NCBI RefSeq assembly: GCF_000002865.3
Contig: NW_001865046.1
Span: 455,492 to 519,491 of the forward strand
DNA length: 64,000 nt
Reading direction: 5' to 3'
Origin: Monosiga brevicollis MX1
Lineage: Eukaryota > Opisthokonta > Choanoflagellata > Craspedida > Salpingoecidae
Positions within the stretch are counted from its first letter, which is position 1; every line of letters begins with the position of its first letter. A program made the translations under genes and the position numbers. Positions 34,685-50,100 of this stretch are shown here, in pieces. The notes under the pieces are model-generated. The model worked only from the letters and a program-made list of their open reading frames with translations, was not told the origin of the DNA and ran no database searches.

Positions 34685-37422
34685 TTACGTTGCGTACTGC
34701 TCAATATCATCGAGGGACACGGGCTTGAAACGGTCAGCTCCCGGTGGACGCATGAAGATGACATCGCGTTGGATGTATAGCTGAGCCCGACCAAACTGAA
34801 AGATGGGCTGACCGTCTGGTGTTTGGGCCCCGGGTTTTGGGACATAGTCAATGCCATGCCGCGCAGCCACGTCTTGGACAAGGTCGCGCATGGTCACCAC
34901 CCGCGCAGCGGGCGGCGGCGGCGGTAGCTTGGACGCGGGTGCTGAGCCAGCTGACCGTGACTCGGCCGGTGTTGTCGTCGGGCCAGCTGCCAGCGTTTCG
35001 GATCGCTTCAAAGTCTCGGATACAGCCTGGGGCAGTCGGGCCGCATCGCTGACGGCCAGGTTGATAAGCTTGAGCATAGCCATAAACTCACGCTTGACGG
35101 TCGGCTCTGCAAGCACGGCAGCCGGTAACAGCGCCTTCCAGCCTTGATACCATTTCATCACCTCGGGAAACTGTACCCCTGGTTGCACAAGCCACTGGCA
35201 GAGGGTGCGCAGGAGCTTGGGAAGTAGATGGCGTACCAGAAGCGGGATCAAGGTAGCCGGGCCACCCAACAAGTCTTGCCATGCAAGGACAGCGCGCACG
35301 ACGCTCAGATCCTGGTTGCTGGGATCCACAGCCACGGCCTTGAGTCCAGCCACAATGCGCGGGAGAATGGCTCGTTGCACAAAAGCAGACATGTCGGTGG
35401 TGCTCCAGACGTTTTTCCAGGGGGCCAGCATAGCCAAGGCTGAGCCATCCGTCACGGTCCAAGCCTGGAGACAGCTCATCAGCTTGTAGCGTAGGGTTGG
35501 ATAGACGGCCTCTAGCGGGGCGGCGCCCAAGACTTCGACCAAGGGTGCCAACCAGAGGTGAATGGGCACAGGGTCTGTGCGCGGGTCCCACTCCTCGACA
35601 GCGCGTTGCACGCGCGGCAAAACCAGCTGACGCAGCACGTGTTCCAAAAGCCAGCCGGGCAAAACCGGCGACCAGGCTTCCAACACAGTGTTGAGCGCGG
35701 CTGCCTCGCTGTTTGTGCGCGGATCCCAGTCTGCCATGATCGCGGTGCGTAAACGTGGGAGAAAGGTCACCCACAGCAAGTGCTCATACTCTTCCATCTC
35801 CACTTCTTTAGGCAGCGCTGAGGAGCGGAAGCGATCCTCGTATAAAAGTTCAAGGCGAGCTTGTGCGAAAGTGGCAACGTAGCGGTCAGGCTCTTGCAAT
35901 GGACGCCACGTCTGCAAGCGACGGATCAGAGCCGGTTCTAAAGCCGACTTGAGGATGGCTGGGCATCCAAGGGCCTGGTAGGCGCGGCCATGTGTCGTGC
36001 GTAGCTCGGTAAAGGTGGCGAGCGTGGCGTCAACGTCAAGCTTGGGGCCCGCCTCCTCAAGTGGGGCAAGGGCAGTCAGCAAGGCGGCCACCGTTTCCAG
36101 GTGCCGAGTCTCGCTTGTCAGCTTGGTGTTCATTTCCTCCTTTTCCTCACGAAGGGCTCGGAGCTGCTGCTCCTCTTGCTTGACACGCATGTCGAGGCGC
36201 ATGAGTTCGGTCTCGGCCATGCTTACGAGTAGGTTGACGTTGTGCTGAAGCTCAGGCATGGGCACCTGTCCATCGACCGAGGCATAGACGGGACGCTGAT
36301 CGCCAGAGAGGTTTTGTGACACGCCCGAGGTGGAGTCAATGACCCGTTGGCTGGGTCCGGTCATGTCGATAATTTTGATGCCCGGCGCAGGGGCGGTCCC
36401 CTCTGCGGGCGCTTCTGGGCCTCGAGTCTGCAGCAGGTCTTCGGCGGTCGTGTACTTGTACTGTTTTCGGGGAGCCTTGCGTCGACTTTTGGAACCTGCT
36501 GCGGGATCATCTCGGCGCCACTGTTGGCGAGCTTCACGGAACTCACGGATCTCCTCATCCTCGCTGTCTTCCTTCTCGCCAAAGTCACGGCGACTCTGTT
36601 CGGTGCGCTCACCCTGGTCCTGGAGGCCCTGGTTGCGGCGGCGGTTGCTGTTGACTTCAATGGGACTGGAAATGCCCTGTTCAGCCACGCCGAGACCCTT
36701 ACCGGGCTTCCATCCCATCTTAGCCAGCAGCTTCATGCCGATGCCCTTGGAGTGTTTTTCAAAGGCGGCAAAGTCACGGTCCAGTCGCTGGCGACCACTT
36801 GTATCACTGCGAAATTGGGAGTAGCCTGCGGAAACCGAGGAGGAGGACGGGGCTGCTGCAGGAGCGGGGGTGGTTCGTGGCTGCTGCAACTGGCCAGGCG
36901 GCGGCGGGCCAGCTCGAGAGCGGGAGCCGGAGGGCCGAGCCGCATTTGCAGCGCGCGGACGTTCAGAGGCGTGGGGTCGATTGGCTCGCGGTGGAGGCTC
37001 GTCCGTGCGGGTGTCATTGTCTTGATTTTCATCGGCGGAGCTGTCCCCACCCGTGTCCATTTGATGGCTGCCTATGTTGCACAGCGACGTCAAACCAAGC
37101 CGTGCGTCGGGGGTCATGTGCGGGAGGGGAGGGGAGGGGAGTAGAGAAGGAAGGCGTGAAGAAGGAACGACCGCGCGTCAAATCACCACGTACTGCTGGC
37201 GACAAATTGCATGGCTAGGCTGGCAGAGGCACTCTGACTTCCGAACCCGGGCCGCCCGGCATCACGGCGGTCCTGGCCATTGTCTTCGTCCCCGCTCTCA
37301 TCAAAGACACCGTAGATGGCCTGCTTCTTGGACAGCTTTCGATGCCGTCGGTTGGGGTTAAACTCGTTGTTGACATCCCAATCCGTGACCTCAAACCGCT
37401 CCACCTCTTCCTCACTGCTCAT
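34685..37422 (-). CDS. TFIP11: Tuftelin-interacting protein 11 (G-patch splicing factor)
   Basis: Exons 37194-37422 and 34685-37071; 2616 nt, 871 residues (human about 837). The first exon gives the family N-terminus: ERFEVTDWDVNNEFNPNRR, then KKQAIYGVF. Exon 2 carries a G-patch, IGMKLLAKMGWKPGKGLGVA, followed by charged spliceosomal linkers, the KQYKYTTAEDLL and KIIDMTGPSQRVI motifs, then a long helical GCFC-type domain containing LLWVTFLPRL, WLLEHVLRQLVLPRVQ and YQGWKALLP. It ends with the VTMRDLVQDVAARHGI and FQFGRAQLYIQRDVIF signature. TFIP11/Ntr1 activates the helicase DHX15/Prp43 to take apart spent spliceosomes. Only one intron, unusual for this window. Start ATG at 37422 follows a typical upstream region. 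Confidence 0.95.
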
Positions 37423-38031
37423 GACACTGGTGCCGGGCGGGTATGCAGACACAAACGCAGCCACGAACACATGGGGGGTCTTGCGCGCGCGCGCCGACCC
37501 ACAGCCCGTCGTTTTCGCACGTTGCGACTGCTGGCTCGGTGCTGGATGAACTGAATATCCAGTGCGCGAACGCAGTGACATTGGATCAAAACTGTCGGCG
37601 TTTCTGCTTACAAAATTTGACAAGGTCGAGTCTCCACGAGTCTCGAATGGGTCTCACCCCTGCACACATCCAGCCAACAACACCACTCGCTCGCCTCACA
37701 ACTCCGTTGTTGCGTTGGATGCATGTGCAGTTGCCGTTGATTGCTGCCCTCCTCACAGTTGTTGCTAGTGCTTGACCACTGCGATCGCCACGGAAAGCCA
37801 CGGCCAGTTGTTACCAACTGTCAGAAGCCCCTTCTCCTTTCGAGTCATGATCGGTCTGGTCGTCCTCTTGTGTCATGTCGTGGTCGTGGTCAGTCTGAAC
37901 ACAACCGGGGCGTCGAGAGCAAAAGATGGGGCAATGGACATGATGGCCGTTCGGTTTACTTGGCCGGATGCCACACCGCCATGCATGTAACGTGTCTGTA
38001 TTCTCATTCAGAATTCAGAAAATAAAAAACG

Positions 38032-38067
<36 letters not shown>

Positions 38068-39461
38068 CAGAGAGAGAGAGAGGAACAGAGAGAGAGAGAG
38101 AGAGATGAATTGGTTTGGTCAGTTTGAGAACGAGAGAAATGAAGAGCAAAGAAAAGCACAACTACCACATGTAACAACAACAGGGAACAAAAGGAACAAA
38201 CAGAAAAACAACAACCAACGACAACAACAGAGAAACAGAGAGAGGAACAGAGAGAGAGGCATTGAGAGAGAGGCATTGAGAGAGAGAGGCATTGAGAGAG
38301 AGAGGCATTGAGAGAGAGAGGCATTGAGAGAGAGAGGCATTGAGAGAGAGAGGCATTGAGAGAGAGAGAATGAGCAGCAAAAAAGCAAGAGATCCAAAAG
38401 AAAGCAGGGAAGGGCTTTTTTTTTTTTGTGTGTGTGGGACCGTTTTGCAGTTTTAGTCTTGGCTCTTCGCGCCTTGAGGGGGAGGGTGTGCCTCGTGCTG
38501 TGCTGTGCTGTGCTGTGCTGTGGAGCGGATTCGTATCGGGAGGGAGGGGTTGCTTTTTGTTGAGAGGGGCTTTGTGTGGGTTAGCCATTCGCACCCTCTA
38601 TAGCCCCTTTGCTGCGCGCGTGTCGCCACTGTCGCCGTTCTTTCGCCGGGTGTGCCCTTTGCGTTCTCAACGGGCTCAACGGCGGAAACACACCCGCTTC
38701 TGAACCCGTGTGACCAACACCGCTCTCATCCGGTCGCCAGCCCTACCTCAGGTGTGTCTTGCTCCCCTCTCTCCCAATGTATTTGGCCCCCATCAGTCTG
38801 TATCCGAAAGCATGCCGTCCAGACACCACCCACACAAAAGCAAGAAGAGCAAGCCCTTGTTCACGAGGCACACGGCCTAGCACAGCCCTCCCGTCATATC
38901 CCTTTGCCCCTTTGACTTGAAAGATCATTCATCAACATGCCCGACATGCTTCCCCCTTTCCGCACACTCTCATCCATCTGCTCATGTCAATTAAATCATG
39001 CGCGGCTCGGCACGGAATCCTTACACACAACAATTTCGTCCGTCACCTGGTCGGGATCAGAGTGCCTGGCTCCTCTCACTCTGGCCTTTCACTTGACTTG
39101 ATCTCGTTGTTTGACATGTTCCTGACATGTTACTGATTAGACTGGCCCTCTTTGCCGATCTCAAGCATCAGGTGTCCCTGCTGGTCATCTTTGTCTCCTG
39201 CACACACACACACACACACAACCGACAACGTGCGTGCACGTCTCTTGGCAGCTTTTCTCATTCTCAGCCGTGTTTTGCCGGTTCGTTCCCTGTCATCGTC
39301 TCTGGCTCGCCCACCACAGTCGATTTGTGCGTTCACCTCGTCTTCTGTAGCCAGCCATTTCACCCCATTGTGGTCGCCTGCGCTTGCCCCAATCTTTTGG
39401 ACTGTCCAATCTTAGCAAAAAGCTGAACCGCGAGACAAGGTTCAAAAGCGGCGCCACTAAC
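37423..39461. promoter_or_regulatory. Two-kilobase divergent region with GA arrays
   Basis: Between the start codons of TFIP11 and the DYRK gene. It contains GA arrays, a (TGTGC)n run at 38499-38521 and a (CA)n run at 39202-39221. The start of the + gene may have untranslated exons here. No conserved coding sequence was recognised. Confidence 0.5.
38036..38371. repeat. GA array with 16-18 nt GCATTGAGAGAGAGAG tandem repeat
   Basis: GA runs at 38036-38105, then from about 38255 to 38370 seven copies of GCATTG followed by 10-12 nt of GA. The period is 16-18 nt. Antisense frames read Ser/Leu/Cys repeats and are not coding. Confidence 0.9.
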
Positions 39462-44120
<4,659 letters not shown>

Positions 44121-44777
44121 CATGCCACTTAGGCTGGCTTATGGTCTCTGCGTTCCCAGTTCAAGCCTTCGGTTGCACTCGGGTCTAGACTGTCAACATC
44201 TTGATTTCAAGGCCACCTTCACATGTCAATGATCTCAGCCGTTTTCGCTCATCCTCTCTGAATGGCAAAAAGTCATGGTCATCGGTGACCATTTGTGTAT
44301 ATCAACGTTTCGTCTGGTGTGTTGTCCTGGGCAGCGAGAGGCATGAGTGTGTGTGCTTGTCGGTTGGGTCTGCGTGGAGTTCATGTTTCATGTATCTTTT
44401 TGCAGTTAGTACAGCTTGGCCGCTGAGATAGGCAATCAGCTTTTGTGCAATGGCGGTTGTTCACGATTTCATATAGTTGTGTTGCTTTTTTTTTTTTTTT
44501 TTTCCATCCGTGGTCTGTGCTCTGGCCAGTCTTCACACGGTCGGTGAGGGTATGATTGTGTCTTTGTATTCATCCGTATGCGTTTGAGTGAGGCCGTTTC
44601 TTCTTCTTGGTGCGATCTGCCTGCCCATGCGTGCATGCGCGTACGACATGTGTCCTCTTGTCGACAGGCAGGGGTATCATTTTACATGTTAATTGATCGT
44701 GAGCTTTTTCTTTTCTGTCTTATTTCAAGTCTTGTCATCTTTTGAACGCCTGGGGCGAGGCCATCGTGAAAGATATG
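44121..44777. other. Convergent 3' region with poly-T
   Basis: Between the DYRK stop and the GPI8 stop. An 18-nt T tract sits at about 44487-44504. No coding signal. Confidence 0.55.
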
Positions 44778-45045
44778 TCACGCGATGCTGTCAAGGATTC
44801 GGTGTACCAGCGCCATAAACCATTCCATGGCTGGCAGGGACGGGTCAGGGGTGCGCTCGACTGGGCTGCTCAAGGCGTCCCACACCACATCCATCTGCAA
44901 TGATGTCAGCGCCAGAGCAACGGGGGCAGTGGTGCTCGCAAGGGTTTCAGACCCTGTTTGCTGCCCGGTGGTGCTCTGAGTGGTGTCATCAGCAAGGAAA
45001 TCCATGACACGCGTCTGCAAGCGCAAGGCAGGAGTCAAACGTGCC

Positions 45046-45096
<51 letters not shown>

Positions 45097-46591
45097 AAAG
45101 TGAGTATTGACATTGCAGCAGCTAGTAAAATCAGGGAACTGGGGCGATTGGCGTCAAAAGGATGGTGCGGGGCTGAAACATACTTGGCTGAGTGGTCTTG
45201 TGCGAGGTGAATGGGAGGTGGCAATGTGTGATTTCATCGGACGCTGGCCAATCTCATGTAGCTAGGCCGAGTATTGCATTGGCAGTCCAACGTTATGGAG
45301 GCTGCTCATGGACGAAGCAAACCATCTCGGTCAACAGGAAGCTTTGGCAATGCCCAGTGCACTCACCAGCTCAGCAAAAGTAAGGGTGCTATTGTGCTCG
45401 TGCGTGGCAAGTATATCGATCATGTGGGCAGAGAATTCATCGGACAAGCTCACGCCAATATGTGGTGATACTTGGTGCTGGAGGGTGGACAGGTGGGGGT
45501 GAGCATCAGAGATGTGCACAGGTGCAACACAGCAGCCAGAAGGAACAGGGAGATATCCAAGCACAGACCGAGTAGCTGTCTTCAACACGCAAGCTTGAGC
45601 CGATGCTAGCAATGTGCGGGGCGCGAATCTTGCTGCCCATGGTCTCAGCGTGGCAAGTGTCCAGGACAAAGACAATCTCCTTGTACCTGGGTTCGGCAAT
45701 CATAAGAATTCGGGTTGATACAGGTCCTGATAGGCAGGGAACATGCCGAATATCTCATTTGAGCGCAAGGCGTACCGCCTCCCGGAGTACATTTGGGCGA
45801 AGACGTTGGCTATTTCATGGCTGGATAAAATTTCCTTGTCCTGAAACTTAAAAAAGTCCTCTCCACCGTGTCCTGGGCAACAGCGAGAGCGAGTAGAGCA
45901 TGACCTCTGAGATAAGCGCAAGGCAGGCACCGCAAGCAAGCTCAATGACATGACACGCCCGCGCAAGCCACGGCAGCGAGCTCAGTACCCGTCATGTAGA
46001 GAAAGATGCGAGAGCTTGCGTCGGAGTTGAGGCGACGATGTCGTGGAGTATGTCGTGGTAAGCGACCTGTGAAAAACAGCAAGGGGGGCGCGGTGTCAGG
46101 CTATCGTGGATCAAGCAGCGGGCAATGGCTTTTAACTGAATACCTGTCATCAATCGGACAAAGTTGTCAGCCGAGACATCGGCGTCACGATAATCAATCT
46201 CCACGGTACTGTCTATGAGCCGCAACTCAGTTGATGAATGAAATGCAATTCCAGTGACAGGCCGCGGTGGTGCCTAGCACGTACCAAAAAGATTATCCTT
46301 GATCTGGCGGTCATGAAAGAGGCGGCCGGGCTTGATGTTCCGCGGGTTGCAGGCATGGTTGTCGGCAATCATCAGCAGAATGCGCTCATCGGGAATGCCG
46401 AGCCTCTTCACCGTGTGATAAACCGCGAGGGCATTGGTGGTATGACGATAGTTGTACCAAAACTTGGAGGTCGACACGATCACAACCCAGTCATTGGTCC
46501 CTGTCGTCACCACTCCCTGCCCACTGAGCGTAAGCGCCATTAGCCACAGCCCCGCCCACCAGCCCATCGACGAGCGCGCGCTCGATTTCAT
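44778..46591 (-). CDS. PIGK: GPI-anchor transamidase catalytic subunit (PIG-K/GPI8)
   Basis: Eight exons: 46285-46591, 46144-46212, 45989-46066, 45776-45872, 45569-45686, 45367-45477, 45184-45261, 44778-45014; 1095 nt, 364 residues. Starts MKSSARSSMGWWAG with a hydrophobic signal peptide. Cysteine peptidase of clan CD (C13, legumain-like): VVIVSTSKFWYNYRH, NPRNIKPGRL, VEIDYRDADVSADNF, the catalytic His in IFLYMTGHGGEDFFKF and the catalytic Cys in IVFVLDTCHAETMG. In the ER it cleaves the GPI signal and attaches the anchor. The C-terminal exon gives VMDFLADDTT, matching the conserved DFF region, then ends without the usual hydrophobic segment. The eighth intron holds a (TG)n run at 45046-45094. 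Confidence 0.92.
45046..45094. repeat. (TG)n microsatellite in intron
   Basis: About 24 perfect GT units within the 45015-45183 intron of the transamidase gene. Confidence 0.95.
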
Positions 46592-47193
46592 GATTTCGGT
46601 TTTCACACAAAAAACTTGACAATTGGCTCTTTTGGTGTATTTTGTCTGACATCGATGAATTGGCAAAATNNNNNNNNNNNNNNNNNNNNNNNNNNNNNNN
46701 NNNNNNNNNNNNNNNNNNNNNNNNNNNNNNNNNNNNNNNNNNNNNNNNNNNNNNNNNNNNNNNNNNNNNNNNNNNNNNNNNNNNNNNNNNNNNNNNNNNN
46801 NNNNNNNNNNNNNNNNNNNNNNNNNNNNNNNNNNNNNNNNNNNNNNNNNNNNNNNNNNNNNNNNNNNNNNNNNNNNNNNNNNNNNNNNNNNNNNNNNNNN
46901 NNNNNNNNNNNNNNNNNNNNNNNNNNNNNNNNNNNNNNNNNNNNNNNNNNNNNNNNNNNNNNNNNNNNNNNNNNNNNNNNNNNNNNNNNNNNNNNNNNNN
47001 NNNNNNNNNNNNNNNNNNNNNNNNNNNNNNNNNNNNNNNNNNNNNNNNNNNNNNNNCAGGAACGGACCAAGCTCGCGCGCAGCAACAAGAAATATGGAAA
47101 GACAGGAACAAAGAAAGAAAGATATTGATGGTGAATGTGAGGCACAAACAGTGTTCCTTTTCAACAAAACGGAGAATAACACGAAAGAGAATC
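46592..47193. other. Spacer with assembly gap (N at 46670-47056)
   Basis: 387 unknown bases lie between two minus-strand genes. Open frames drawn through the gap are meaningless. Both flanking genes appear complete without it. Confidence 0.95.
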
Positions 47194-50100
47194 TTAGAGA
47201 GATCCGTAGTTTGCGTTCTCATCGTTAAGGCTCGAGTAGTGGGCCCGCGAGGCGCGCATGCCACAGCACTGACAAAAGGTAAAAAAGACACCGTCTGAAA
47301 TGAGGCCCGGGACTTGGCTCCAGAATTTCGCATGGGGGATTTGAGGACCGCGATTGTTCCTGAAGCAAGCCAAGATCGACGCAGCGGTAAGGTGAGTTGG
47401 ACCCGGTCATAAGCACAGATTGCCTGATTTGATGCAGCAGGCCGTAGAGCCGGCTTGATGCGGACGGGGCCGAATAACATACTTGTAGTTGATGAGCATG
47501 CCGCCAACAACATCTGGATGCGCGAACAACGGTTGAGAAACAAAAGCCACATCATGAGCGTCGTGTCATCGACAATAGGCGTAGGTGCTCGCTCTGGCAA
47601 CGGACGACGAGTAAACATGTGTACATGGCATGCGGCACCACGTACAGACAAAGACGCTGAGGAAAGCAATCAGCAAAACGATGTCACCGCCACTCAGTCC
47701 ACCCTTGCCTTTCTTGGCTGGCGCGGGGGTGGGCGTATGGGTGGGAATGGGCGGCGTGGGATTGCCCGTCGGAGGAAACGGCGTGATCGTGGGGGCCGGT
47801 GGCAAGCCGTTGGTGACGTTGATCAGCTCATAGTCTTCAACCGTAAAGTTCTGGCGGTGGCAGATGCAGCAAGAAGGGTTTGGGGCAGGGCGTGGTCAGC
47901 ACCCATCGAGCTCGCCCGCCCCGGGTAGGGAGCTCATATTGCTCATACCTGGTTCAAGCCGTCAGTCGTGGCATACAGCTCCGTCAGGCGGAGCAAGGTG
48001 CGGCTTGCTGTGTAACGGCCAAAGCTTTGCTTGCCTGGTGGGTCACATGACAGTTGGGTGAGTGGGCTTGGCGAGCCATGTTGGCGGGAATTCAAGGCCG
48101 ATGAGCTGATAGCATCTTCTCACCTGGCTCAATACGTAGCCAGTCAAAGTCATCGCAGGTGCCAGCCGCACATCCACCCAAAAGGCTGTTGAAAGCGCCA
48201 GTTTGAAGGGAGGTGCAGTGAGACGAGCGTGATCCTTGTTTGAGCCACAAAAGTCGTCTCGAAAGTATGCCCATCGACGTTGGGGAGAAAGAAGATCAAC
48301 ACAGCGGAACCAGGTATTGCAGCCCATGTACCTGCGGGGGGATTTGGTTTTCCAGGTGCCTCCACAGGCGCATTGTGCTTGCAGATAAAAAGTCATGTTG
48401 TCCGTCAAGGGCGTGATGTCCAAGTGCGTGAGACTCAGCTCGATGGGCTGAGTCGAATTCTCGAGCTTGCCATAGCTCACCACCTGAACATACGAGTCAG
48501 TGCCAGTGTTAGCGGCAGGCAGCCTGGCACGTACGCTAGCCGAGGTGTGACGGCAAGGAGGACAAAGGCGAGACATTATCATTGCCAGCAGTACCGGTCC
48601 CACGTACCGTGCCCTCGGTCACAGCGGTCAAGACCAGGTCGTCGTTGCTGGCGCAACCGACACCTCCCTGATACAAGTTGTACTCGCGCTGGAAGGACGA
48701 GTCGTCAGAAAAGGTCCAGTTCACGACTGAGTCGGTAAGCTCAGTACTGGGGCTGCAGGGCTGATGCCACTGGCCGTTAATCTCCCAGCTAGTCTCAGGA
48801 AGCTTGCATTTATCAATGTAGAACAAGGGCTGATCATCCAGACCAAACGGGGTATCATATCCTGTTCAGGCAAAAACGTCACGTCAGAGTCCGCTCGCCC
48901 TTTAGAGGCAGACCACGACCAGGGCTTGAGATGATTCCTGCGTCTAGCGCACCTTCATTGGCATCGGTCAAAAATTTCCCAATGCGCAAGTATTCATCCT
49001 CATGCACAATGGTGCCAAAGCCGGGGGAGCCCACCTAGGGCGGCCACAAAGCCAAAGACCGAAAAACAAACAAACAATTCAACAAATAAACAGAAAACGA
49101 AAACAAACACACACAGAAACGTAAGCGAGCTGGGCGATGTTGGGCTTTGAAAAGCAGGGCACATAGTGCGTACGGGAATGTAGCCCAGGGCGGCTTGGCT
49201 TTTACAGTCGGTGCACGTAGTCAGAATGCGAGGGACCCCGATCTAAAAAAAAAAAAAAAAAAAAAAAAGAGTTGAAATGTTAATGTTGCTTGAGAGGCAA
49301 AGGAACACACTGCCCTCAAGCAATCATGAGCCATGAACCAACCTCCCAAGTACCGCCGCAACTGCAATGCTCGTTGAGTTCAGTGACTAGATCAGCCGTA
49401 AAAACGGTTGCATTCACGCGAAAGGCATTCAGTAGCATCTTGCGCGAGTTCTGCCACACGATGCCAGGTACAATATGCAGTGAAGACTGATCCCATAAGG
49501 CAGCGCAGGCTAAAAAACCACGTTTGCGGGCCATGCGTGACAACAAACAGCAAAGAGAGCATCGTTCTCGCCCTGATCAGAGTAGTAGCCCTCGGTTGTG
49601 ATCTGCATGGTGCGCACGTCATGCACGCAGCCATTGCCGCCCTCGAATGCTTGATACAAGCGAATGAAGCGACCGTCGCCCTAAACGAAACGAAATTGTG
49701 ATCAAGGGGCGGCGTTGGCTAAGGTAAATGAAGCTCTTTGCAAGACAAGTTGAGGCCAGGAGGAGGGTTTGACCAACCTCGGCTTTGTCGTTCGAGTCAC
49801 CTTCAAATGCCCATGTCACGGCGATATCATCGGCACCCTCAGACGACGAGCAGAGCAGAGTCCACTTGCCGCAGATGCCAAACTGTTGTTGGCCTGGGTA
49901 TAGGCACTCTCCATTGGTCAAGGAGAAGGCGTATTCATAGTCAGTAAATTGGGCTGAGGAGGCCTACAGAGTTTGCCATAGCGAGAAACGGGATGAGCCG
50001 GCTGCGTCGCGAATTAGATGGGTCAAGTGCCCAGTTCGCACATTGCTGGGCAGGGCGGTCCACGGCGTGTGGCGCATCTCCAGGCCATCGTTGTCAATGT

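Noticed and set aside
36347-37144. 265-residue plus-strand frame
   Set aside because: Runs antisense to the conserved G-patch exon of TFIP11 and has no recognisable features.
38004-38594. 196-residue minus-strand Ser/Leu/Cys repeat frame
   Set aside because: Produced by the GA/GCATTG tandem array; no ordered domain and no splice context.
46274-47669. Long minus- and plus-strand frames across the N run
   Set aside because: They are open only because unknown bases are read as X; the real genes on both sides end before the gap.
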